Positions 1 to 13,200 of a stretch of DNA of 64,000 nt are shown in pieces. Below the pieces are notes generated by a model. The model was given only the letters and a program-made list of their open reading frames with translations, did not search any database and had not been told where the DNA came from. The stretch comes from Schizochytrium sp. CCTCC M209059 (lineage: Eukaryota > Sar > Bigyra > Thraustochytrida > Thraustochytriidae). Where the stretch lies: the NCBI GenBank assembly GCA_000818945.1, contig KN805418.1, positions 198,184-262,183 on the forward strand, given 5' to 3'. A program made the position numbers and the translations under genes. The number at the start of each line of letters is the position of its first letter. Position 1 is the first letter of the stretch.

Positions 1-1299
1 TCAAGCAAGCATGAGCGGCAATCTTCTGCTTGACGCAAGTGCAGCAGCGATCACGCACTCTGGCGCCACGAGCTTCGCCGTGTCGTCAACGTCGGGGACG
101 GTGAGTATCGAGGATGTGGTCTTCGATGGCTCTTCTGTCTCTGGCATGAGCGATCTCGACATGAGCGGCACGCTGTCAAGCAGCAGTGGCAACATTCTGC
201 TTACGAGCGTCTCGGCACAAGCCATTACTCACACCGGAGGCAGTGGTCAAGATCTCGCCATTGGGTCCGGCGGCAACGTGGTCGTCAATGGCGTTACTAT
301 GAAAGATGGCTTCATTTCTGGCGCCGCTGGTCTCGACAGCTCGGAAGACCTGCAGCTGTCCAAAGACGTTGCGCGCATTGTGCATACCGGAGCGACGTCG
401 CTGACGATCGAATCCACTTCCGGGACCGTGGCGCTCGAAGACGTGACCGTGTCAGGTGGAGCTGTGAGCGGCGTATCATCGCTCGCAATGTCGGGGGACC
501 TGACTTCGCTGAGCGGAAACGTGCTGCTCGGATCGAGCGGGACACAGGCCATTTCGCACACCGGCAGCGGGTCCAGTGGGCAGCTTCAGATCTCTTCTGG
601 GGGCAATGTGGCGGTGGAGGGCGTCACATTTGACATGGGCGACGTTTCGGGCGTCGCAGATCTGACCATGGGCGGAATTGCGACTCTAGAGAGCGGAGAC
701 ATGGTACTCTCGAGCACTCTGGCACAGCGTATCTCGCATCAAGGCGGAGCTGGCGAGGATCTTCTCGTGACTTCGAGTGCAGGCAACGTCGTCGTTGAGG
801 GCATGACTGTGAAGAGCGGCAATGTGGACGGCGTGTCGAGTCTGGGACTGCCAGCAGATGTCGCTGTAATTGAGCACAGTGGTGCCAGCTCGCTGAGCGT
901 GACGTCAACGAGCGGAAGCGTGGTCGTGGAGGGCGCGACATTTGACGGCAATGCGGTATCTGGCGTGAGCTCACTGAGCATGACAGATGACCTGAGTCTG
1001 AGCAAGGACAGCGCAAAGATCGAGCACGGAGGCAGCGGGTCGCTATGGGTGACCTCGACGTCTGGTACAGTGCAGGTTGAAGATGTGGTCTTTGCGGGAG
1101 GCGATATATCGCAGGCTGCTTCGATGACCCTGAGCGGGGACTTGACAAGTGGGTCAGGAAATGTGGTATTGGGCTCGACAGGAGCGCAGGGCATTTTGCA
1201 CACGGGAGGCGGCGCTGGCGGAGACTTGACGGTGTCTTCGGGTGGCAACGTCGTGGTCGATGACGTGACGGTTGCGAATGGAGCTCTTTCCGGGGTCAC
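1..1299 (+). repeat. Copy 1 of an apparently perfect 1.3-kb direct duplication
   Basis: Positions 1-1299 match 3805-5103 with no difference noticed, at an offset of 3,804 bp (1,268 codons). The copies diverge from 1300/5104. Because the match reaches position 1, it probably continues to the left of the window. The surrounding repeats are clearly diverged, so this identity is exceptional. Confidence 0.9.
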
Positions 1300-4200
1300 T
1301 TCGCTTACGATGAGCAGCAACTTGAGCTTGGGTCTCTCCAGTACGCAGAGAATCTTGCATGCTGGAGGGACCGGTGCGGACCTCCAAGTCAGTTCCGGCG
1401 GAAACGTTGTGGTAGATGGCGTTACTATGAGCAACGGGGATCTCGAATCTGTTGGATCCGTACAAATGACAAATGATCTAACCATTGCATCAGGAAACAT
1501 TCTTTTGCCGGGCACGGGGGCACAGATCATTCAACACACGGGGGCAGATGGTTCTGATCTCAATGTCGTATCAACTGCAGGCAATGTCGTTATAGAAGGT
1601 ATAACCTTCGATTCGAGCAATATCTTGGGCCTTGGTGCTGCAGAGCTCAACGCGGGAATTACAGTGACTGCCGATACGGCTCAAATTGTTCACTCGGGGG
1701 CAACCTCACTTTCCCTCGAGTCGACCAGTGGGACAGTTGGGATTGAGTCTGTGGTGTTTTCTGGTGGCGATGTCTCTGGCGTGGGCGCTTTGGCCCTAAG
1801 TGGGTCCCTACAGGTTGCAAGCGGTGATATTGAGCTACAAAGCACGTCAACGCAACGTATTGTGCACTCTGGTGGCGCAGGGAATGACCTCAGCATTTCC
1901 TCGGGTGGGAACTTGGTGCTTGAATCCGTCACGGTTGATGGCTCTGCACTGCGTGGAGTATCGACTCTGAGCATGACGGGGGACTTGCAAATGTCAAAAG
2001 ACTTATCAATGCTGACGCACACGGGTTCGAGCTACCTTCAGATCAGCTCGACGTCTGGAACGGTTGACCTGGAAGGAGTGTCATTCGATTCGGGCTCTAT
2101 CTCTGGGGTCTCGAGTATTGGCATTGACGCGACTATTGAGTTGACGGGCACCAGTCCGGTTATCACTCACTCGGGCAGCGGAAATATCGCCATCTCTTCA
2201 TCGTCAGGGCAAGTACAGGTTGAAGACGTATCTTTCGCGGGAGGAGCAATATCTGACGCGACAAATATTGCGCTTTCTGGCGACTTGGTTGCGTCGGGAG
2301 GAAATTTTCGGCTCGACTCTACTGGACCTCAAAGCATACTTCATGTAGGAGCGAGTGGTGCGGACTTGACGATTTCTTCAGGTGGTAACGTTGTCGTGAA
2401 CGGAGTTTCAGCGAACGCGGGAGCTCTTTCGGGTGTGTCGAGTATCTCCATGTCGGGAGATATTGCAAGCGCAGCCGGTGATCTTCTTTTAAACGCAGCA
2501 GCATCACAAAGCATCACGCATGTAGGCGGACTTGGCAAAGATTTAACAATCGCCTCGGGAGGTAACGTTGTTGTGAATGGGGTTACGCACAATGGAGGCG
2601 CCCTTTCGGGGGTTTCTTCGCTGTCCACGAGCGGAGATGTTAGTCTATCTTCCGGCAGCGTATACCTTGCATCCTCAAATTCACAATCCATCACTCACAC
2701 AGGTGCCTCTGGTGCGGATCTTGACATTTCCTCTGGAGGCAATGTGGTTGTGAATGGAGTTGTGATGAACGCCAATACTATCAATGGGCTGCTTGCGTTG
2801 GATTTAACAAACTCTCTTACGCTTTCTGGCGACACGGCTGCTATATCACACACTGGGGCTACAAGTCTTGACATCGCCTCCGCATCTGGGACTGTCATTC
2901 TAGAAAGTGTCGTTTTTGATGCTGGTACGGTCTCCGGCGTTAACGATCTCGCGCTTTCTGGAGATGCCACCTTGGCTGCTGGTGATATAAAGCTTTCATC
3001 ATCTGCAGCTCAGCGCATTGAACATGCCGGCGCTGCTGGCGCCGATCTCGCTGTTATCTCTGTGGGAGGAAATGTTGTAGTACATGGGGTCACCTTTAAC
3101 TCTGGATCAATTCGCGGCGCGAGTCAAATTGAAGCAACGGGGCCTCTCACACTCGCCTCTGGTAATATTGAGCTGCAAAGCACTTCGGCACAGAGCATCT
3201 CCCACACGGGAAGCGCTGGCCAGGATCTTGCAATCTCCTCTGGAGCCAATGTCATTGTTGATGCCGTCACGCACAACAATGGCGCTCTCACTGGAGTCAC
3301 CACGCTTGAAATGACCGACACCCTCTCCATGACGCAGCCTACAGCAGTCGTAGAGCACTCTGGCACGACAGGACTTCATGTTTCATCAGTCTCCGGCACG
3401 GTCAAGATCGAGGATGTCGTCTTTGACGGCAGCCAGATCTCGTCGGTATCCTCCATTGCAGCCTCTGCCGACCTCACGCTGTCTTCTGGAAACGTGTTGC
3501 TCGGCTCATCGAGCTCCCAGAGCATCTCGCATGTCGGCTCAGCCGGTCAGGGTCTCCTCATCTCTTCCGATGGACACGTCGATGTTGAGGGAGTCGTCTT
3601 CGATGACGGAAGTGTGTCCTCTCTGACTGACTTGCAGGTCGACGGCGACATTTCCACTTCGTCTGGCGACATTTTCATGAGCTCGAGCTCTGCTCAGAGC
3701 ATTGTGCACGTGGGCGGCTCGGGACAGGATCTCATTCTCTCCTCCGGAGGCAACGTGGTCGTGGACGGCGTCACTGTCGAGAACGGAGCGCTCTCCGGCA
3801 TATCTCAAGCAAGCATGAGCGGCAATCTTCTGCTTGACGCAAGTGCAGCAGCGATCACGCACTCTGGCGCCACGAGCTTCGCCGTGTCGTCAACGTCGGG
3901 GACGGTGAGTATCGAGGATGTGGTCTTCGATGGCTCTTCTGTCTCTGGCATGAGCGATCTCGACATGAGCGGCACGCTGTCAAGCAGCAGTGGCAACATT
4001 CTGCTTACGAGCGTCTCGGCACAAGCCATTACTCACACCGGAGGCAGTGGTCAAGATCTCGCCATTGGGTCCGGCGGCAACGTGGTCGTCAATGGCGTTA
4101 CTATGAAAGATGGCTTCATTTCTGGCGCCGCTGGTCTCGACAGCTCGGAAGACCTGCAGCTGTCCAAAGACGTTGCGCGCATTGTGCATACCGGAGCGAC

Positions 4201-7200
4201 GTCGCTGACGATCGAATCCACTTCCGGGACCGTGGCGCTCGAAGACGTGACCGTGTCAGGTGGAGCTGTGAGCGGCGTATCATCGCTCGCAATGTCGGGG
4301 GACCTGACTTCGCTGAGCGGAAACGTGCTGCTCGGATCGAGCGGGACACAGGCCATTTCGCACACCGGCAGCGGGTCCAGTGGGCAGCTTCAGATCTCTT
4401 CTGGGGGCAATGTGGCGGTGGAGGGCGTCACATTTGACATGGGCGACGTTTCGGGCGTCGCAGATCTGACCATGGGCGGAATTGCGACTCTAGAGAGCGG
4501 AGACATGGTACTCTCGAGCACTCTGGCACAGCGTATCTCGCATCAAGGCGGAGCTGGCGAGGATCTTCTCGTGACTTCGAGTGCAGGCAACGTCGTCGTT
4601 GAGGGCATGACTGTGAAGAGCGGCAATGTGGACGGCGTGTCGAGTCTGGGACTGCCAGCAGATGTCGCTGTAATTGAGCACAGTGGTGCCAGCTCGCTGA
4701 GCGTGACGTCAACGAGCGGAAGCGTGGTCGTGGAGGGCGCGACATTTGACGGCAATGCGGTATCTGGCGTGAGCTCACTGAGCATGACAGATGACCTGAG
4801 TCTGAGCAAGGACAGCGCAAAGATCGAGCACGGAGGCAGCGGGTCGCTATGGGTGACCTCGACGTCTGGTACAGTGCAGGTTGAAGATGTGGTCTTTGCG
4901 GGAGGCGATATATCGCAGGCTGCTTCGATGACCCTGAGCGGGGACTTGACAAGTGGGTCAGGAAATGTGGTATTGGGCTCGACAGGAGCGCAGGGCATTT
5001 TGCACACGGGAGGCGGCGCTGGCGGAGACTTGACGGTGTCTTCGGGTGGCAACGTCGTGGTCGATGACGTGACGGTTGCGAATGGAGCTCTTTCCGGGGT
5101 CACCTCGCTTACGATGAGCGAGCATCTCTCTTTAACACACGATGACTCACAGCTTGTACACGTAGGAGCCAACTCGCTAGAGATTGTCTCTGCTGCAGGT
5201 ACCGTCAAGATTGAGGACGTGGTGTTTGATGGTAGCTCAGTATCTGGCATAGGAGCTCTGAGCGCTTCCGGTGAGCTGCTGACCACAGGAAGTGGAGTGG
5301 CTCTTGCTAGCAGCGGTTCTCAAACACTTGCGCATACAGGAGGCGACCCTGGTGCAGATTTAAGTATATACTCTGGCGGGAATGTTGTGGTTGAGAGCGT
5401 AACATTTCAGGGTCCAGACATTACCTCTGGACTGCGTCATCTTTGGATGGCTGGTGATATGACATTCACTGCTTCAAATGCACAGATCTATCACTCCGGA
5501 TTAGGGTCCTTGGCGCTCTCCTCAACAGGTACAGGCATTGTCATCGATGATGTTACGGTCACGGATGGTGCCGTCTCAGGCGTAACGCAGCTATCCGTCT
5601 CAGGTGACATTGATGTTGCTGAGGGCGATTTCACGTTGTCGAGCTCTCTTGCTCAGAGCATTGTTCATGCAGGCGGCTCTGGAAACGATCTAACAATATC
5701 GTCAGGGGGAAACGTCGTCGTCAATGGCGTAACAATGAGTGGAAGCAACATGCAAGGCCTTGGGGACATCGCATCGAGCGGAGACATCTTGCTTGCGAAA
5801 GACGCGGCTTCCATCTCTCACGCTGGCGCCACCTCACTACAAATTGAGTCTACTTTGGGTACAGTTGGCGTCGAAGGTGTGACGTTTGATGGGACCTCTA
5901 TTTCGGGTATTGACACCGCAGATCTATCGAGTTCTCTGCGCCTTGGCGCGGATGTTGCAACAGTGACACATACGGGGTCAACAAGCCTATCGATATCCTC
6001 CAGCTCCGGAACTGTCTCCGTGGAGGACGTGATCTTCAATGGGCAAGATATATCTGGAGTGTCGGACCTGTCTGCAACAGGTCACATCAGTCTGGCTCAT
6101 GACACAGCAACCATAACGCATTCGGGAGCAAGTGCTTTGGCTCTTGTTTCAACCGGAGGCACTGTGTCAATTGAGGGTGTGGTTTTTGACGGTGCAGCCA
6201 TTTCGGGGGTCTCCACTTTTGCAGCAAGTGGGTTGCTCACGCTCTCTGGCGGAGGTCTTGACCTCACCGCGTCGTCATCGCAAAGCATAGCGCACACTGG
6301 TAGTCCTGGTGGCGATCTTACTGTGAGCTCTGGCGGCAATGTGGTTGTCGAAGGCGTCACCTTTGATGCAACAAGTTTACATGGAATTACGAGTATGCAG
6401 GTGGACAACGCGCTCGAATTTCTGGCAGACGCAGCTCAAATCACCCATAACGGTGCAACCGCTCTAACGATTGCCTCTTCCAGCGCACATGTCGTAGTGG
6501 AAGGAGCTACCTTTGGCGGAACCAGCTTGAGCGGTCTTGCCACCATTGATCTTGCTACAGGTCTAAGCCTGAGCGATAACGCGGCCACCATTTCACACTC
6601 GGGTACGACTTCGCTTTCCATCTCTTCCGCGACGGGCACCGTGGCGGTCGAGAGTGTAACATTCACTGAGGGTGCGATTTCAGGAGCGAGCTCTCTGTTA
6701 CTTTCCGGGACAATCGAGTCAAGTGCTGGTAACCTTCTTCTCAGCAGTTCTAGCGCGCAAAGTATAACGCACACAGGTGGCACGGGTGCAGATTTGTCTA
6801 TTTTGTCTGGAGGTGACGTAGTTGTCGAGGGAGTCTCCTTCGACTCGGGAGCGGTTTCAGGCGTAGGCAGCTTGGCAATGAGTGGTGATATTTCCATGCT
6901 TGCAGCTGATGCTCAAATTTCGCACGCGGGTGCCACCTCTCTGACCGTGACCTCTGCATCTGGAATTGTTGCGGTAGAGTCTGTCACGTTTAATGATGGA
7001 CACGTCTCGGGCGTCGATTCCCTGGCCGTGACTAACGACCTTTCCATCGCCACTGGCGATCTCATGTTGAGTTCGAGCACAACTCAGCGGATTATCCACA
7101 CTGGAAGTGGCGCGGGTGGTGGGGATTTGGTGATATCTTCATCGGCCGGTAGTGTCCTCGTCGACGGGGTGGCGTTCGACAGTGGCGCTATTTCAAGTGT

Positions 7201-10200
7201 GACAGAAGTCTCGCTCGCCAGTCGCTTGACTCTCGCTGAAGATGCTGCATTCGTGACGCATGCGGGGGCGACCTCGCTCACCATCGACTCCACGTCGGGT
7301 ACTGTTGCGATCGAAGGGGTTGCATTCGATGGCTCGGCTTTGAGTGGCGTTAGCACGATCTCCATGACTGGAGACCTCACGACTTCTGCAGGTGGTTTGG
7401 TTCTCTCCAGCTCTGCCAGCCAATCTATTTCGCATGCTGGAAGTGCCGGTGCGGACTTGCTCGTATCCTCGGGTGGCAATGTCGTTGTAGAAGGCGTTAC
7501 GATAGCCTCAACAGCAATGAGTGGCGTTTCAACAATGGAGTTGAGTGGAGACATAACCTTTCTTCAAGCAACTGCAGAAATTTCCCACAGTGGATCCACC
7601 TCACTCTCTCTTCGTTCGAGTTCTGGAGCGATCCTTGTGGACGGCGTAACTTTCGACGAGGGATCGATTTCGGGTGCCGCCTCGCTCACAAATGCAGGTC
7701 CTCTCTCATTGACTCAAGACGATGCGACGCTTACGCACACTGGTGCGACAGGACTCTCAATCGCTTCGACCTTGGGTACGGTCTCGATCGAGAACGTCCT
7801 CTTTGCGGGCGGTGACATGTCCGGTATTGAGGACCTAGGGCTTTCAGGAACTCTGACGATGGCATCGGGGGACATCCAGCTCAGCAATGCAGGCGCCCAG
7901 AGCATTTCGCATCCTGGCGCCTCATCGTTCTCAATAACCTCGGGTGGTGACGTCATCATCGAAGGGGTCACCGTTGACGACACGGCTCTTTCAGGAATTA
8001 GCACCGTGACGATGAGCGATAATCTCGATTTGACGGCGGGTGACGCTGTGCTAACTGCCGGGAACCTGCAGCTGAGTGGAAGTGGCGCGCAATCCATCCA
8101 GCATTCAGGCGGGGCCGGTGCAGACCTCGTCATTACTTCAGGAGGTAACGTTGCAGTAGATGGCGTACTCTTCAATACAAACTCAATGAGCGGAGTCACA
8201 TCCTTTTCTCTTTCAGGTGATCTAACAAGTACTGGGGGAGACTTCATTTTGTCCAAAGCGGGCTCGCAGTCGATTTCGCATGCTCATGGAAGTGAACTCT
8301 CTATCACTTCGGGCGGGGGCATCGTCGCCGAGGGCGTTCGCATTGCAACGGGAGCCATCTCGGATGTATCAACGCTGTCAATCTCGGGAGATTTCTCAAG
8401 TAGCGCAGGAAATATTTTGTTGAGCGGCACTGGAAGTCAAAGTATCACTCATGCAGATGCGAGCGAGCTTGTTATCAGCTCCGGGGGTGGCATCGTAGCA
8501 GAAGGCGTCACACTTGCGTCTGGCGCAATCTCAGATGTTCAGACGCTGAGTATGACGGATGACTTGACCCTGAGCAAGCCCGCGGCTTCTATCCTTCACT
8601 CGGGCGCAACTTCTCTAACAATCGCAAGTGCGGGAAATCTTATTGCTGAAGGCGTCACGCTCAATGGAGGGGATGTCTCTGGGGTTGCTTCCATGAGCAT
8701 TGCTGGAACCTTGAATCTCGAGGCAAGTACTGCACAATCGATCACACACACAGGGGCTCCGGGCGGGACCGCGGACTTGTCAATCTCCTCGACGGCTGGC
8801 AATGTTGCTATCGAGGACGTCACGATCAGTGGGACGGCAGTGGCTGGCGTATCGTCGCTCGCAATGAGTGGTTCTCTGACCTCCACAAGCGGCAATGTTG
8901 AATTGGACGCCGGTGATCTGAGCCTTGCCGGAACATTCTCGCAACGCATTACTCACACTGGTGGCAGTGGCGCGGACCTCATCATCTCCTCGGGCGGAAA
9001 TCTCGTCCTCGAGTCTGTCACTCTTGACGGAGGGACCTTCGCTGGGGTCGACGCAATCAGCATGGCTGGCGCACTTACTTTGGGCGCGGACGAAGCATTC
9101 ATATCTCACAATGGTGCAACCTCGCTAACATTATCGTCTTCGGCAGCGCCTGTGATAGTCGAAGGTGTTGCTTTCGATGGTGGGCACATTTCAGCGGTTG
9201 CAAGTCTAGCTGCGACGGGCGCCTTGACAACATCAGACACATCTGGCATTATTTTAAGTGCTTCTGGACCGCAAAGTATATCGCATGCACACGCGTCAAC
9301 CTTGACCATCTCATCCGGAGCAGATGTTGCTGTGAACGGAGTTGCGTTCAATGCCGGCGCTGTTTCCTCCGTTTCCACCATTGTGATGTCGGGATCGCTG
9401 ACATCGTTAGGAGGCGGAATCGCGCTGACGTCGTCTGCTGCGCAAAGCATCGTGCACACCGGAGGCGCTGGCGCCGACCTAAGCATTTCTTCTGGAGGCA
9501 ACGTTGTTGTCGGCGGCGTTACCGTGAACGCAGGTGCGATCAGTGAAGTGTTATCATTGGCCCTGGCTGGCGACCTTACATTGAGTGCTGACGCCGCAAA
9601 CATTGTTCACAGTGGCGCGACTTCGCTGAGCCTTTCTAGCGCAGCCGGCCGCGTGCAGATTGAAGGGGCAATCTTTGATGATGGCGGCGCTGTGTCAGCT
9701 ATATCATCGATCGGCATGTCTGGCAACCTCGAGAACGCGGGAGGAGATGTTCTCCTTAGCAAGTCAGGGACCCAAAGTATCACCCACGCTGACGCGTCAG
9801 CTCTTTCGATCACTTCCGGCGGAGACTTGATTCTTGACGGCGTCACGATCAACGAAGGCGACCTCACCGCGGTTGGCTCTCTCTCGATGAGCGGCGATCT
9901 CGTGTCCAGCTCGGGGAACTTGCAATTTTCTTTTGCTGGGGCACAATCTATCAGTCATCCCGATGCATCACTTCTTTCTCTCTCTTCAGGGGGCGGTCTC
10001 GACTTGGAAGGCGTCACCATTGCCTCGGGTGCCGTCTCTGGAGTTGATACGCTTTCAGTGGATGGCGGCATGACGTTCTCTGGAGCAGCGGTGACCATTG
10101 GTCACACGGGCGCTACGGCGCTGATTTTGGCGAGTGCAGCAGACCTCATTCTGGAAGGCGTCACCGTCAACGAGGGTGCCGTATCTGGTGTTTCGTCGCT

Positions 10201-13200
10201 CGACATGGCAAATGATTTGCTCGTTTCAAGCGGAGACCTCCGACTTGCTGCTGGCAATCTTCTTCTTGAGAGCCCGTCAACACAAACGATATCGCACACT
10301 GGTGGAAGCGGTCAAGACCTGGCCATCGCGTCGGGTGGAAACGTCCTCCTCGAGTCAGTGACGTTTGCTGGAGGTGACGTCTCGGGTATTTCGACGTTGA
10401 GCATGACCGGGCATTTTACGACAAGTGGTGGTGATGTCGCCGTAAGTAGTGGGGATATATTGCTCTCCTCATCCGGCGAGCAATCCATCGTGCACACAGG
10501 GGGAGCAGGGGCAGATTTGGAGATTCAATCTTTAGGAGGAAATGTCGTAATTGAGGGCGTTACGATCGATTCTGGTACTCTGGATGGCCTAAGTGATCTC
10601 GCGTTGACGGGTAGTCTCACACTTGAGTCAGACGAAGCGGCGATTGTTCATACTGGGGCAACTTCCCTCTCACTGTCGTCGACAACAGGCCCGGTCATTG
10701 TGGAAGATGTCACACTCGCGAGCGGTGCCATTTCAGGTGCCCATTCGCTTGCGCTAGCCTCTACCTTGCAGTTTTCGAGTGATACTGCCACCTTGCAGCA
10801 CTCTGGCGCCACTGCGCTGGTCATTTCAAGTGCAAACGACTTGGTGCTTGATGGTGTTACAGCAAACAATGGCGCCCTGAGTGGCGTCTCGACGCTTGCT
10901 GCGTCTGGCGCTCTCGAGACCACCAATGGAAATCTTGTGCTCTCCAAGACAGGCTCACAAAGCATCATTCATGCTGACGCCTCTGCGCTAATTCTGACGT
11001 CGGGTGGTGGAGTGGAGGTCGACGGCGTGACGCTCAGCGAAGGTGCCGTGTCCGGCGTGACTACACTTTCTGTGGATGGAACGTTGACGCTTTCAGAGGA
11101 CACTGCCTCCATTGTGCATGGCGGTACAAGCTCCTTATCTCTTTCCAGCAGCAGCGGGCACGTAAGTGTCGACGGGGTGACTGTTGACAACGGCGCAATC
11201 AGCGGCGTGACCGCGTTTTCGTCGTCGGGCGACATTTCGCTGAGCGCAACGTCGGCTGCAATTTTGCACTCAGGCACGGGGTCGTTGGAACTATCATCCG
11301 GCGGAGATCTTGTCATTGAGAGTATCACAATGAACACAGGCGCTATATCTTCCGTAACTTCACTCTCGATGAGTGGCGATCTCACAACTTCGGCGGGCAA
11401 TATTGTACTCGCAAAGGCAGGCACGCAATCGATAGAGCATGCTGATAGTTCGGAGCTAGTCATAAGTTCTGCTGGAGGTGTTGTCACTGAGGGCGTCACA
11501 ACGCAAAATGCAGCCGTGTCTGGGGTTTCAACGTTGGCAATGTCTGGCTCGCTCTCCTTGTCTGCGCCCGCAGCCATGCTCGTTCATACTGGTGCAACCT
11601 CGCTAACCTTGTCTTCAGCAGGGAATTTGGTTGTTGAAGGTGTGACCTTTGACGAGCGCTCGGTCTCGGCGGTGTCAGCACTGACGATGGAAGGGCATCT
11701 TACAAATTCGGGGGGCGATCTAGTGTTCTCTAAGTCGGGCGCGCAGTCAATTTCACACGCACACGCCTCGGCACTCACCATCACGTCAGGTGGAGACCTT
11801 GTCGCAGAGGGTGTCACGGTGAATGAGGGTGCGATGAGTGGCATCACAACGCTTGCCATGACGGACTCACTGACAATGAGCAAAACGAGCGCGGCGATAA
11901 CGCACACGGGTGCGACCTCGTTCACCATATCTTCTGGGGGCGACCTTATTGCAGAGGGCGTTACACTAAACGGAGGCGCCATGTCTGGAGTCTCTGGTGT
12001 TGCAATGAGCGGGGACCTGACCATGAGCAAGACTTTGGCGAAAATACAACACACAGGAACCGATGCGCTGACGGTAACAAGCACGGGAAATGTCGTCATC
12101 GAGGGGGTGACGCTTGACGGAGCCGCTGTCTCTGGCATGACAACCCTCGAGATGTCAGACGATCTAACCTTGAACGAAGGTGACATTTCCTTCACTCGTG
12201 CAGGTGCGCAACGAATTCGTCACGCTGATGCAAGCTTGCTTACTATTTCCTCGGGCGGTGGATTAGTACTCGACGGAATCTCAGTGAGCGGCACAGCCGT
12301 GTCCGCGGTCTCCTCGCTTGGCATGAGCGGAGACTTGACTCTCAGCAAAGCGGCTACATCAATATCACACACCGGAGCAACGTCGTTGTCGATCTCATCA
12401 GCGGGATTTGTCCAGGTAGAGTCCATGATCGTCGCTGGAGCAGATGTTTCGGGCGTGGACACACTCGGTATGGTCGGAGATTTAACGCTTGCGGGCGGCG
12501 ACCTTGTCTTGTCGAACGCAGGGGAGCAGCGAGTGGCTCACACGGGCGGAGCCGGTGCCGATTTGGTCATTTCGTCTGGCGGAAACGTCATTGTAGACAG
12601 TATGACTGTGGCAAATGGAGACCTGTCCGCGGTCAAGTCAGTCTCAATGAGTGGAGATCTCACACTGACCAAGGCCGCGGCGACAATACAGCATCTTGGT
12701 ACGACGTCGCTGTCCATTCAATCTTCGACCATGGTCGTCATTGAAGACGTGGCTATTTCTGGCGGCGACATGAGCGGCGTTGGTGACTTGGCGATGACGG
12801 GCGACTTTTCGAGTAGTGGGGGCGGAATTACCTTGGGGTCCACCAATGCCGAAGCAATCACGCATATGGGTGGAGCAGGGAAAGATTTGACTATTTCGTC
12901 TGGTGGAAATGTTGTAGTTGATGGAGTGACAATTGCAGATGGGGCCATATCTGCAGTGTCCGGACTTGCGATGAGTGGTTCGCTTACGCTAAGCGCAAGC
13001 TCTGCGAGCATATCGCACACGGGCGCCACGGGGTTATCGGTGACCAGTGGAGGCACGGTTTCCGTTGAGTCCGTCACGTTTAATGGTGGAGCCGTCACGA
13101 GTGTGTCAACGCTTTCTATGACAAGCGATTTGAGCACTTCCGGCGGAGACATTCTTCTCTCATCATCAACAACGCAGCGAATCACCCACACTGGTGCGGC

